Part shown: one piece after another, positions 1 to 19,680 of the stretch | Layout: every line of letters starts with the position of its first letter | Position numbering within the stretch: position 1 is the stretch's first letter | Assembly (NCBI GenBank): GCA_958299035.1 | Contig: CATQJL010000326.1 | Span: forward strand, 186,001 to 250,000 | Direction: 5' to 3' | Length of the DNA stretch: 64,000 nucleotides | Source: Cylicocyclus nassatus | Lineage: Eukaryota; Nematoda; Chromadorea; Rhabditida; Strongylidae | Notes under the pieces: generated by a model | What the model was told of the DNA's origin: nothing | Seen by the model: the letters and a program-made list of their open reading frames with translations, nothing else | Database searches by the model: none | Position numbers and translations under genes: made by a program

Positions 1-354
1 TATTGCTCACCTGGGCTTCTTTTCCGCTGATTCCAAAAATGCAGCCTGCAGAGTACGAAAATATCGGAAACGGGCTATCCCAGAAGCCCCTGAATTTGAA
101 TTTGGGCGCCTGGTGCGGAAGACACAGAGTTGTGGTGGGACCCTACATCTTGACCGTGCGCAGTATTCGCACTCTGGCTATCGATTGAAGGGACGGGCAA
201 GTCGCCGGGGCGTCTGTCGTCGCTTCTGAAGCAGTTTTCTCGCCCCAGAATCAAAGAAGCGACGCCACTTGGATAAGAGCTTCACCAGCGGGGAGCTATA
301 GCAGTCTATGTTTTTGTTGAAATCGTCAAACTTGTCCGGACACCCTTCAATTGA
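1..354. other. Unassigned left edge with an open frame lacking a start codon
   Basis: This stretch precedes the 5' end of Helitron A. Frame 2 on the + strand is open from base 2 to a TGA near 229 (about 75 codons, Arg-rich towards the end) with no useful ATG, so it could be the tail of a coding segment or exon beginning outside the window. I recognise no domain. A GTGAGC donor-like site reads on the - strand at about base 6-11. The rest, 230-354, shows no clear feature. Confidence 0.25.
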
Positions 355-383
355 TCACTACGTAATATATAACGAATTCGTTG

Positions 384-736
384 TTTACCCATTAAGCCGC
401 CCGATAGTTGGATCATGGCAAACGAGGAGGCCGCGGACGTAAAAATTATGATGAAATACACTGATCTTTGGAATTGGATTGCTGCCAAGTGGCATGCGTT
501 TTGGAACGCTGCCAAATTTCAGAACGAGTGACCAAGCATATTTTCGTAAATGGGTCGCGCGTATTTCGAAAGGCAATCATGAGTGTCGCAATGAATTTGA
601 GACTGGGTCGGCAGTGTCCGGGTGTATTATTTGTATACCTGCTTTTTTTTCGAGCTTGTTATCCCAGAATGTGTCTTCCAGATATGTTGTACTCCTATCA
701 GTTGCTTTTGAAATGATGCCAAATGGCATGTCTTGA
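384..736 (+). pseudogene. Conserved reading-frame remnant near the 5' end of Helitron A
   Basis: Both Helitron A copies keep similar peptides in two frames. One contains AAKWHAFWNAAKF (best preserved in copy B). The other contains RISKGNHECRNEFETGS followed by SGCIICIPAFFSSLLSQN. The two frames are offset, so a frameshift or splice separates them in both copies. I do not recognise the family. Conservation may simply reflect recent common ancestry of the two copies, so coding function is unproven. Confidence 0.3.
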
Positions 737-939
737 GCTGAATTCAGCTATGTTCTCAACTCTTAGTAAGAATGCTCTAACCAAGAACAGTCACTTTAAG
801 ACTATCTTGCTTCCGCGTATAGACAAGAGGGTGCGTGAGTAACTTGTCGCTGGTACTTTTGGAAGCGTTTATCTAACAATAGCCTTGCTTTTGCTTGTGT
901 AACTGAGTCCCGCTGGTGCTTTCAACTAGGTAACGGGGT

Positions 940-2480
940 GTAAGCGGGACGTGGGGCAATTCCATCGGGCAGGGAAACAGATTTCTACGTTTGGTGCAGT
1001 TCTCAAAAAGAAAGCCGAAAGTGGCATGTACGGCAATTTACGCTGATTACTTGATTTCGTTGTTTTCTTTCTGTAGAGTCGTAAGGTCGTTTTTTCTCAC
1101 ATATACGGTATTCAAGCGACACATAGGGCATAATTTTTCTTTTTGAATAGTTACTCTGTAAGCGGCACGTAGGGCAACTCGATTGTCTTTCAGATAGATA
1201 GTATTAGTTTGTAAACGGCACGTAGGGCAACTCGATCGCTCAGGGAAACAGATTTTTGGGGGTTTGGGGCAATTCTTTTGATTTTAAACGATCTTCGAGC
1301 GGCTTGGGGCATGAACTATCTTTCAAATAGATGATATTGGATTGTAAGCGGCATGTAGGGCAACTCGATCGGGCAGGGAAACAGATTTTTGGGGGTTTGG
1401 GGCAGTTCTTTTGATTTTAAACGGTCTTCGAGCAGCCTGAGCATGAACTATCTTTCAAATAGATGATACTGGTTTGTAAGCGGCACGTAGGGCAACTCGA
1501 TCGGGCAGGGAAACAGATTTTTGTGGGTTTGGGGCAGTTCTAATTCTTAAAAAGTCTTCAAGCGGCACGTAGGGCAACTCGATCGGGCAGGGAAACAGAT
1601 TTTTGGGGGTTTGGGGCAGTTCTTTTGATTTTTAAACTGTCTTCGAGCGGCTTGGGGCATGAACTATCTTTCAAATAGACGATATTGGTTTGTAAGCGGC
1701 ACGTAGGGCAACTCGATCGGGCAGGAAACAGATTTTTGTGGGTTTGGGGCAGTTCTTTTGATTTTTAAATGGTCTTCGAGCGGCTTGGGCATGAACTGTC
1801 TTTCAGATAGATAATATTGGCTTGTAAGTGGCAAGTAGGGCAACTCGATCGGGCAGGGAAACAGATTTTTGTGGGTTTGGGGCAATTCTTTTGATTTTTA
1901 AACGGTCTTCGAGCGCTTGGGGCATGATATCTTTCAAATAGATGATACTGGTTTGTAAGGGCACGTAGGGCAACTCGATCGGGCAGGGAAACAGATTTTT
2001 GTGGGTATGGGGCAGTTCTAATTCTTAAAAAGTCTTCAAGCGGCACGTAGGGCAACTCGATCGGGCAGGGAAACAGATTTTTGGGGGTTTGGGGCAGTTC
2101 TTTTGATTTTTAAACTGTCTTCGAGCGGCTTGGGGCATGAACTATCTTTCAAATAGATGATATTGGTTTGTAAGCGGCACGTAGGGCAACTCGATCGGGC
2201 AGGAAACAGATTTTTGTGGGTTTGGGGCAGTTCTTTTGATTTTTAAATGGTCTTCGAGCGGCTTGGGCATGAACTGTCTTTCAGATAGATAATATTGGCT
2301 TGTAAGTGGCAAGTAGGGCAACTCGATCGGGCAGGGAAACAGATTTTTGTTTGTTTGGGGCAGTTCTCATAATTTTTAAAAAGTCTTCAAGCGGCACGTA
2401 GGGCATAAATTGTCTTTCAGATAGATAGTATTGGTTTGTAAGCGGCACGTAGGGCAATTTGATGGGACGGGGAAACAAAT
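940..2480 (+). repeat. Minisatellite inside Helitron A, units of about 50-135 bp with a 480-bp higher-order period
   Basis: About fourteen copies of a core containing GCGGCACGTAGGGCAACTCG, mostly followed by ATCGGGCAGGGAAACAG and a GGTTTGGGGCAGTTCT block, are arranged head to tail. Variants alternate (CTTCGAGCGGCTTGGGGCAT segments, full or truncated). The stretch around 1450-1880 is repeated almost exactly 480 bp further on (1930-2360), which is a higher-order duplication. The inverted Helitron copy B has only about five cores (49150-49600), so the array has expanded or contracted between copies. Frames read through it (Pro/Lys/Cys-rich peptides) look like repeat artefacts. Confidence 0.85.
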
Positions 2481-3047
2481 TTTTTGTTCACGTTTGTGCA
2501 GTTCTTATGATTGACGGTCTTTAAATGGCTCAGTAGGGGGTTCTCCTTTTGTAGTAAAGCTTCATGTTCCTTAAGCGAAAAAGTTGAAGGTTTTTCTGAC
2601 AAAGTTCTTAATTGATTTCGTTGCTGTCGGAATTGATTCTGAGAGAAAAGTGTATTTTGTAATACACATAGTTTTAGGGGTACATTTCTACTTCCAAAAC
2701 GATAGGTGTTCTGCTACTTACTAAACGATCTTTTGTGAATTTTGTTGAGAAGAACTGGAAGAGCAAATTCTCTTTGAGAGGGTAGAAAAGTGGGGGGGGA
2801 GGGTTAATCTGTATGTCTTTGAGAGGAGGGGAAATTTGCAGAAAGAGCGTGGTAAACGAGTGTCGAGTAATGAAATGATTTGTGAAGATTATCGCTTCTT
2901 CGAGCAGTTCTCCTTTTGTAAATGCTCTTCGCAAAAATGTTCACAGGAAAGGAATAGGAAACTTATTTACAAATATTTATAGCCACAACGAAGCCCTTGT
3001 ATTGTATCTGCCTCGACCCACTTGCTAGCGACCCGTAGGGTCGCTAG

Positions 3048-3308
3048 TCTTATATATAAAGCTGAATGTCTGTTTGTATGTATGTCTGTATGTCTGTATG
3101 TATGTACGTATGTTCCGAATAGAAAATTCCATTTCTTAACCGATCCGGACCAAACTTTGCACACATACACTTACATCGATCGATAACAAAAAGTGGACTG
3201 TGACACCCGCCGGGGCCCGAAGTGTATGTGTGCCAAGTTTGGTCCGGATCGGTTAAGAAATGGAATTTTCTATTCGGAACATACGGCGGAGCCGGGTAAG
3301 CCAGCTAG
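3048..3308 (+). mobile_element. HINE (small non-autonomous Helitron), internally deleted foldback form
   Basis: It begins TCTTATATATAAAGCTG, continues into a TGTATG/TGTCTG microsatellite and a block with TTCTTAACCGATCCGGACC, then repeats that block in reverse orientation. It ends AGCCGGGTAAGCCAGCTAG followed by T. Other copies sit at 5975, 6782, 13282 and 14892. It is directly joined to the CTAG end of Helitron A with no spacer. It carries no coding sequence. Confidence 0.7.
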
Positions 3309-3436
3309 TATAATATAAAACTGACGGGGGGGGGGGAAGGATCCTGAAGGACGTTGGCCGAAACTCATCAAAATCCAAGAACATTTTCAGCCGGGAGGTA
3401 AGGTTGTGATTGATGAAACCGGCATAGCTGTTAACC

Positions 3437-3477
<41 letters not shown>

Positions 3478-4188
3478 GCACGATAAGAGTTCAGTGTTTC
3501 TGCACTTGGTTCGTACAAATTTATGATGCTACCGCTTGGCAGTCCACTATCCTTCCTCGGGGAGAACAGGGATGCCAGCTAGTAACGTAATAAAGTGAAA
3601 CATGCTTTTGGGGAGTGTACCTTCACCAGTGATCAGCAAGTATCAGAAAAATCGGAGAGATTCTTTACCTAGAGTCTGGTCGTAAGCAAGTCATAAGAAG
3701 GAAATTGCGCGATTGAGCGATTATTGGAACCTTCTCTTATTGTTTTCATCTTTCAAGCCTTGGCTGATGATTTCCAAAATTTGGAAGATAGAAGGAATGA
3801 CAAGAAAAACAGGCGGAATGCGTTATTGCCTCGGTTGTGCCGAAGGCATCTGAGCACCTAATAGGACTGTATTAATGTTTCCGGAAGTTACTAGGGTAAT
3901 CCACAAGTAAATGGGGGCGCTTAGAGAATAAATGCAGTTTTTTCTAAACAGAAAACCTAATTGGAAGTCCAAGTTTTAGCTAAGTTAGTACATAACAAAA
4001 CCGTCTAACTGAGGTCTATAGAAGGGCACTATCACATGGCGTTATTTTTATAAGCGCATAAAATCAAAACTCATCACTCTAAGTAATTTTGAACTTTGAG
4101 CAGCACCGCCGCAGTAAAACAAGTGAGCATACCACAGATTTTGCGCGGCATTGGGTGAGGGGACTGCCACCAAGTCCGTCATAGCCTG
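3309..4188. other. Unassigned sequence with a short (CT)n run
   Basis: Apart from a (CT) microsatellite of about 31 bp at 3440-3470, I see no element ends, long open frame or splice-bounded exon here. It ends at the 8-bp target duplication of the next hAT element. Confidence 0.4.
3440..3470. repeat. (CT)n microsatellite
   Basis: About 15 uninterrupted CT units. Confidence 0.95.
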
Positions 4189-4196
4189 GTCCCAAC

Positions 4197-5671
4197 CAGG
4201 GTCAAGCGTGTTGATGCGATCCGGGACCCTCACTTACGACCCCCCCCCCCTCCTGAAGGTACCCATCCGTACGACCCCCCGCCCCATCTACCCCCCTTAC
4301 CTCCCCTGCCCACATTCCTCGCGGTAACCTGCATAAACGAATGTCAATCTCAAAAAACACCTGCGTGAGAACTTCATTGAGGTTTCGGAAGCAGAATTTC
4401 TAGGGCAATGGGTGCGCCCAGCATCTATAGCACACATACACACCTTCAATAATGTTTGAGATTCTGCAACTTTTTTTTGAATTTTCAGGCATACTTCAGG
4501 CCAGCAAATTCGGTTCCCGTATGCGACACAAATTTTTGCACCGAGAAAAAAAATGACATTCTTGAACTACAAAAGATGTTTTCGACTAAGAAGCTTACTT
4601 TCTACCTCTTGCACAGTTTTTTCCGCGAAAAAAACCGCTTTAGCGCCGTCCAGAACGATGTCAAAAACGTGCATGAGCACGGTAGTTTGAAAATTCGTAA
4701 CTAAGGCCAGGAAAAGACTGAGAGGCTGCAATGAACAGTTCTGTAGCATAGTGCCCAGACTATTTACAGAAATAGTTTTAGCCCTTGGGAAGCAGTGAGC
4801 TCGAAAAAATTTGGATGCGACTCTCACAAATTTAGATGCGATCCTAAAAATCAAAAACTGGGATTTTTAGGCTTGAAAATTTGTAACTCATCGGAGAAAT
4901 AATGAAACGGCCTGAAATTTTAGGATAGAAAGTAGGAGGATGGCCTCGTATCACAGCAAAATTACAGCCAGTAAACTTCAATAGCCCCGGAAAAATTTAG
5001 ATGCGACCCAGATACGACACCCCTTTTGTCATTTTTTGCCATCATACATAAAATCATAAGAAAATCCGAAGGCTATAAAGTAGGACCAAATTCTGCACAA
5101 ATGTAGTAGAGCACCTCTAAAGTACATATAAATTGTAAGGAACGTATGAAAAGCATTACAAACAGAATTACAAATTATTGATGATTAGCGTTGATAGAGA
5201 TATGCTCTTTTTTCGAGTGTGTGAGTCTTCAGTGAGCCTTCGGAAGCAGGACTTCTACACCATTCGGTGCATCCAACATCTTTATCACACATCCATGCCT
5301 TTAATAGCATTTGAGCTTCTAAAAGTGTTTATTTTTTTAAGTTTAGACATGCCAGCAGGGTTCGATCCCCGTTTGCGACAATATTTTGCGGGAGAAATAG
5401 TGTTTCCCATAGAAAAAAAATGAACTAAGTCATAATCTTTTAAAATACGTTTGCAAATGTTTTCAAATTATTGTTTAGTCGTTTTGACTTGATACATTGG
5501 TACAGGGCATTCCATGAATTTATTGTTAAGAACATGTAATATTTGCCATTCGATTTCCTTCCATGCTTTCGGTTTTTTATCCAAACTACCTCCTTTTACG
5601 ATCCCCCCCCCCTCACCGTTACCCCGCCTACGACCCCCCGTTGCGACAGTCGCATCATACGCTTGACTTTG
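4197..5671. mobile_element. hAT-type non-autonomous element, TIR CAGGGTCAAGC
   Basis: The 8-bp duplication GTCCCAAC flanks it at 4189-4196 and 5672-5679. The left end CAGGGTCAAGCGT mirrors the right end CAAAGTCAAGCGT (read inward), followed by related C-rich subterminal sequence. Internally, two diverged direct repeats of about 180 bp (about 4380-4560 and 5225-5410) each contain GGAAGCAG and a TTCG/CCCGT/TGCGACA motif. No transposase is visible. The nested element at 8591-9575 belongs to the same family. Confidence 0.85.
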
Positions 5672-5974
5672 GTCCCAACGCTTCGAGATAAGGGATATAG
5701 CATTGGGTATTAGGAGACATATAATTTATTCTCTCATCAAGGTAATCAAATGAGCCACCACTTGTTATCTGATGAGTTTTCTGCGCTCTATCCATATATA
5801 AGCCTACCTCAATTTTAATTTTCAGAAAATTGCGGGCCAAAACATGATTTTTAGCTGAAAATCTGCTCCAAACAATGCATTTTTTCGAATAAAGTGCCTC
5901 TTTTATACGAAATATTGCAGTTTTTTGTTACTCGAGTATCCATTGAAAAGAGCTTGAAAAGCTCTTTTGATTGA

Positions 5975-6263
5975 TCTTATATATAAAGCTGAATGTGCGT
6001 ATGTCTGTATGTATGTATGTATGTACGTATGTGCGGAATAGAAATTTTTATTTCTGAACCGATTTGGACCAAACTTGGCACACATATATTTCTGGGCGCG
6101 GAGCGTGTCATAGGCTACTTTTCGTTATCGATCGATACCGATTTTATCGATTTTTTGCAAAATTTGAGCTACGGGGCTAGGAGTTGGCACAGGGGGGTAA
6201 TCGAGCATGCTGATTACAAATATGTTATCGACAGGGCCTGGCGGGGCCGGGTTTGCCAACTAG
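5975..6263 (+). mobile_element. HINE (small Helitron), simple form
   Basis: It starts TCTTATATATAAAGCTG immediately after an A and ends GGCCGGGTTTGCCAACTAG immediately before a T. Between them lie a TATG microsatellite, the AACCGATTTGGACCAAACTT block, a TTATCGATCGATACCG segment and one copy of the roughly 115-bp monomer around GAGCTACGGGGC. This is the cleanest copy for defining the family's ends. Confidence 0.75.
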
Positions 6264-6419
6264 TATTTCATATGTCTAGGCACTCTCTGCACAGCAGCAC
6301 AAATTTGGATGGCGTTCAGAAAAAGTCGGTCTGACTTCTTCGAAGCGCCGCCCGAAGGATTGTGTGTAGGGTGCTGCAAGGCGCCGTCTGGATAATTTGC
6401 GAAGGTCACTTTAAACGAA

Positions 6420-6500
6420 AGCGTTCAAATTGGTGGTTGTTCATAGGTTATCAGAAAAAGGCCCTAAAAAAGTATGTGCCCTACTTTCGGATCACCCTAA
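6420..6500. mobile_element. Solitary right end of a TTAGGGTGATC (TA-type) element
   Basis: GGATCACCCTAA followed by TA matches the terminal repeat of the complete element at 37887-38753, with the same GCCCTA/GGGGCA neighbourhood. No matching left end was found upstream, so it is probably truncated; the left boundary is approximate. Confidence 0.45.
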
Positions 6501-6781
6501 TACAATGAAATAAAGTGCATGAGAGGTTTTTATGCGCCTCGTTTTCTGACCTGGAAATTATATAAACTTTTCAAGTGGAAAACAAAAGTTGCTTTGTAAA
6601 GGGGGTACCAATTGTTTCAAAAATCAGAAGGAAAACCAAGAAAGGTGAAACAAAGTAGGATTAAAACCACTTCGTGTTTTGTCTCGAAAAACAGCATGGA
6701 AGATGTATGTACGAATTCTTGAAAATCCATGTATATTGCATAAGGGGAATACGATGGTGCTCACAAATTTTTAAGAATAAA

Positions 6782-7366
6782 CTAGCTGGCATACCCGGCT
6801 CCGCCGTATGTTCCGAATAGAAAATTCCATTTCTTAACCGATCCGAACCAAACTTGGCACACATACACTTCGGGCCCCGGCGGGTGTCACAGTCCACTTT
6901 TCGTTATCGATTGATGTCGATTTTATCGATTTTTTTGCAAAGTTTGAGCTAGGGGGCTGGGATTTGGCAGGGGGTGTAATCGAGCATGCTGATCATCCCC
7001 ACGGGGGTGATCAGCATGCTCGATTACCCCCCCTGTGCCAAATCCCAGCCCCGTAGCTCAAACTTTGCAAAAAATCGATAAAATCGATAAAAGTAATGCA
7101 CGATTTTAAAAACTAATATTGTATTCGGAATCCCCATGCTCACTTACCCCCCTGTGCCAACTCCCAGCCTCGTAGCTCAAATTTTGCAAAAATCGATATC
7201 GATCGATACGAAAAGTAGCCTATGACACCCGCCGGGGCCCGAAGTGTATGTGTGCCAAGTTTGGTCCCGATCGGTTCAGAAATGGAATTTTCTATTCGGA
7301 ACATACGTACATACATACAGACATACAGACATACATACAAACAGACATTCAGCTTTATATATAAGA
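6782..7366 (-). mobile_element. HINE (small Helitron), full foldback form
   Basis: On the - strand it runs from TCTTATATATAAAGC (7366) to CTAG (6782-6785) followed by T. Its inner part is inverted on itself: the block starting GTATGTTCCGAATAG appears in both orientations around a centre near 7003 (CATCCCCACGGGGGTGAT). The 3048-3308 copy is the same foldback with the centre deleted. It abuts a Helitron A 3' fragment, repeating the 3047/3048 junction in inverse orientation. Confidence 0.7.
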
Positions 7367-8245
7367 CTAGCGACCCTACGGGTCGCTAGCAAGTGGGTCG
7401 AGGCAGATACAATACAAGGGCTTCGTTGTGGCTATAAATATTTGTAAATAAGTTTCCTATTCCTTTCCTGTGAACATTTTTGCGAAGAGCATTTACAAAA
7501 GGAGAACTGCTCGAAGAAGCGATAATCTTCACATACAAACAGACATTCAGCTTTATATACAGGGTGTCCCAAAAAAATGTATCGAACGTTTGATCGTTAA
7601 TATCTTTCTTCCCAACAAGTCTTTTGCCTTGCTTCAGGTACCGTTTTGTAGAGCTGGCTTCAACTTAGATTTGCTGTATAGAACGAATCACCCATCTCTC
7701 TTCATTACTGTAGGATTACGGTAGAGACTTCAAAAAGAGTTTGAAGCAATGAAAGGCCATATCTTGCCTCAGAAAAGAAACAAAACAGCCTAAAAACTTT
7801 TACACTGGGCTAATTGGAGTTGCTAATTATAACTGTAAAGTTCCCAACTTGTTATGATGCTTCATTGAATACTTATGCCAGGTAAGAGGTAGCTGCCATT
7901 TTTTCAATGTTCTTAAAAAGTGCGGATAAACCGTTTAGAAAGCTTCGTAATCTTGTGGATAGTTGAGTATTGAACTCAGCGTCCATAAAAACCCTATTAC
8001 ACATGTTTTCACATTTTTTGAAAAATTTTGAAAAGGCAGCTTTTTCCACATTGACATCAAATGTTTCAAGTTTCTACCGTAATCCTACAGTAATGAAGAG
8101 AGATAGGTGATTCGTTTTATAATGAAAGTCTAAGTTGAACACAGCTCTATAAAATGGTACCTGAAGCAAGGCAAAAGACTTCTTGGGAAGAGAGATATTC
8201 ACGATCAAACGTTCGATACATTTTTTTGGGACACCCTGTATAAGA
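7367..8245 (-). mobile_element. Chimeric Helitron: HINE 5' end joined to a family A 3' end
   Basis: On the - strand it starts at 8245 with the HINE 5' tip (TCTTATA, preceded by A). The tip is interrupted by the MITE at 7560-8238 and resumes to 7534 in the HINE microsatellite. It then switches to the last 165 bp or so of family A (7367-7533) ending in the hairpin and CTAG. The HINE at 7366 follows without a gap. It therefore has legal Helitron ends from two families. Confidence 0.6.
7560..8238. mobile_element. MITE, TIR CAGGGTGTCCCAAAAAA, TA duplication (copy 1 of 3)
   Basis: TA lies on both sides. The arms begin CAGGGTGTCCCAAAAAAA and TGTATCGAACGTTTGATCG and match inversely for roughly 180 bp, each containing GTAGGATTACGGTA-type sequence. 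TA duplication suggests the Tc1/mariner superfamily. It inserted into the 5' tip of a HINE. Related copies lie at 10958-11635 and 40767-41498. Confidence 0.85.
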
Positions 8246-8542
8246 TAACTTGTGTAGATGAACGGCAGATTCAGCAAGCATGGTGCATTCAGAACTTTTC
8301 CTTCGTTTGTAAACAATATCTAGTTTGTCTGCAGGACCCGGCACTAGGGTGCAAATGTCAAGCTGCATTCTTGTAGAGGAAAAAGCACAGGAGTGAAATG
8401 CAAGAACACGGTCAACTCGCCCTTGAATCCAAACGTTTTCCATTGAGTTGTAATCAAGTGCCAAATTTAAAGCGCAAACATAACGATATGAGTCGAACGT
8501 TGAGTTTAGAGGGACAAGGGTTGAGGAGTATAGTGCAAAGTA

Positions 8543-10263
8543 TTAGGTTGAACCGAAAATTCGTTCGCACCATTTTCAAAAAATCATAACCAGGGTCAAG
8601 CATGGGGTGCGGCACGCCACACCTGGGGGTCGTATTGAGGAGTCAAAGGGGGAGGGGGTCGTAGTTGGGTAATCTGATAACAGTGATAACATGATATTCG
8701 TATCAGATCCACAATTAGCATGTCAATTAACCCCTGTAGACAAAGTGTGAGCGAATTCTGAAGATTCAAGATACTAGGCTACCTAAATAAAATGGTAAAT
8801 TCCAACATGGTTAACTTTGTTTCAAAGGTGAATTAGCTATCCTTTTTTGCACTCAAGACAAAGCACTACTCCTTCTTTGTCCACCTCAGGAATCCTGCCT
8901 CAGAAGACCTGCAAACTGTGAAATTAGAAGCCAACCAAAATCTCGTTTCTCCCATTTTTCGCTTTTGTTCGCTGTGCTTTCACCAAATATTACTTAGAGC
9001 TAAGAAGACAAATCAGGCTTCAAACAGTCCTATGGAATCTACAAGCTTTAGACTATCGATTCATATAAATACTGTCCGCTAAAAATTTTTTTTCGATATA
9101 GTTAATGGGGTGTGCCGCACCCCCTTAACTTGCCTTCAAAATCCAGAAAGCGCTCCATTGCTGATACGACTATTGAGCACATAGCTTCTTCTTGCTACAT
9201 TGGAAATTTGGAGCCGAACGCCCCACCCATAAGAAAATCATGGCCCTTTCAATATGCCCATTCAGATCAAAATCAGCCGTCAAATTACATGTGATTGTAA
9301 AGTGCAGTCACAGAAAATCGGGCGTACAGCTCTCAGAAATCTGAAAACTCTCTAGAAAAAGATGGTGTCCTCCAGAATGTCACACTTTGAGGTCCAGAGG
9401 TTAAGAGGAGGAAGAAGGGGTTGTTTGAGGGCTTTTATGGGAGGGGAGGGGGGTTTCGAAAGACTTGTGCCTGACCTCTTTCTCAACTCTGGTAATGCTA
9501 TCTTAGGTATATGGTTCAGGAGGGGGGGGGGGGTCGTAACCAGCGATCGTGTGCCACACCCCTTGCTTGACCCTGATCATAACTTCTTTCCTCGCAACGA
9601 TTTTGCGCAGTTCAAATTTTGTCAGAACGCGCAAAGCATTTAGTTTCCAAAGGTGACCTGGCAACTTTCCAACATGCTCAGGTTGCAGGGATAAAAATGA
9701 AAAAACGAGATCATCCGAAATTCGGAATTTTTGAGCAAAAATTCTAAAAATCTGTAAACTGTGCGATAAAATCCAGAGCAGCCGTCATCTTAAGTTTTCT
9801 TTTATTTTATCTGAGTCGAGTTTGTGCTGATCGAGCTCTTTTTTCCAAAGTTATAATTTTTCGGAAAAAATGACAAAGAATCAATTTCCTAAGCATTCTT
9901 AAGAAATTGATTTTTCGGCATTTTTTTCCAAGAAGTCATAACTTTTGAGAAAAGAGCTCGATCAGCACGAACTTGACTCAGTTAGTGATAAAATATAAGA
10001 AAATTTAAGATGATGGCTGTTCTTGATTTTATCGCACAGTTTCCAGATTTTTAGAATTTTTGCTCTAAAATTCCGAATTTCGGATGATCTCGTTTTTTCA
10101 TTTTTATCTCTGCAACCTGAGCATATTGGAAAGTCGCCAGGGGACTTTTGGAAACTACATGCTTTGTGCTTTCTGACAAAATTTGAATTGCGCAAAATCG
10201 TTGTGAGGGAAAGAAGTTATGATTTTTTGAAAATGGTGCGAACGAACTTTCGGTTCAACCTAA
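8543..10263. mobile_element. Mariner-type foldback element, TIR TTAGGTTGAACCGAAA
   Basis: The ends TTAGGTTGAACCGAAAATTCG and its inverse (CTTTCGGTTCAACCTAA) are flanked by TA at 8541-8542 and 10264-10265. After removing the nested hAT at 8591-9575 it is about 730 bp and almost wholly palindromic (arms of about 360 bp meeting near 9900). A truncated relative is at 44795-44997. No transposase is visible. It lies about 260 bp upstream of an AMPK-alpha exon. Confidence 0.8.
8591..9575. mobile_element. hAT MITE nested in the mariner-type foldback
   Basis: It is flanked by the 8-bp duplication ATCATAAC (8583-8590 and 9576-9583). Removing the element and one duplicate restores the outer foldback arm. 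The terminal repeats are CAGGGTCAAGCATGGGGTG and, inverted, CAGGGTCAAGCAAGGGGTG, with G/C-rich subterminal runs. It is the same family as 4197-5671 and has no transposase. Confidence 0.88.
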
Positions 10264-10265
10264 TA

Positions 10266-10480
10266 TCTAGAAAAATTGTGTGACTGAAAGATGTGGCAAG
10301 CTTCTTTTCTGGAAATTTCTCCCTACAAAAAATGGCAAAATGACTCTTTTGCACCGCACAGTAGACGATTAGTCAAGATTTTGGTATATATACGCGTGGG
10401 ACTGGGGATTAGAGTATGAAAAATCATGAAAAACCTGTATGATTAAAGAGCGTGCCCAATTTTTTTTTCAAATTAGGTTG
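10266..10480 (+). repeat. Dispersed repeat R, one diverged unit
   Basis: This unit starts GTGTGACTGAAAGATGTGG and runs through a CTTTTGCACCGCA, TATATACGCG, AAAAATCATGAAAAACCTG order. The same order recurs at 22030-22215, inversely at about 39265-39640, and in tandem at 63225-63640. It lies directly upstream of an AMPK-alpha exon. Function is unknown. Confidence 0.6.
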
Positions 10481-10527
10481 GCCATTGCTAATGCCTAATG
10501 ATTCGTTGACATAAGCTTTTTTTCCAG

Positions 10528-19680
<9,153 letters not shown>

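Larger units (their letters stand above)
355..3047 (+). mobile_element. Helitron family A, non-autonomous copy
   Basis: Homology with the inverted copy at 47098-50170 starts at the same base: TCACTACGTAATATAT preceded by A. It ends at CTAG followed by T. The 3' end is a perfect hairpin (CTAGCGACCC, loop GTA, GGGTCGCTAG). A 5' TC, a 3' CTRR end with a hairpin and insertion between A and T are the Helitron hallmarks. No Rep or helicase coding is visible, so it is non-autonomous or decayed. It carries the minisatellite at 940-2480. The T that follows its CTAG is the first base of the HINE at 3048, so it inserted at the tip of that element. Confidence 0.75.

Noticed and set aside
940..2480. CRISPR-like regular repeats
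   Set aside because: Units are long, spacers are themselves repeated, and the array is inside a eukaryotic Helitron.
1664..2602. Pro/Lys/Cys-rich repeated peptides on the - strand
   Set aside because: They follow the minisatellite unit, are broken by indels between units and have no conserved frame.
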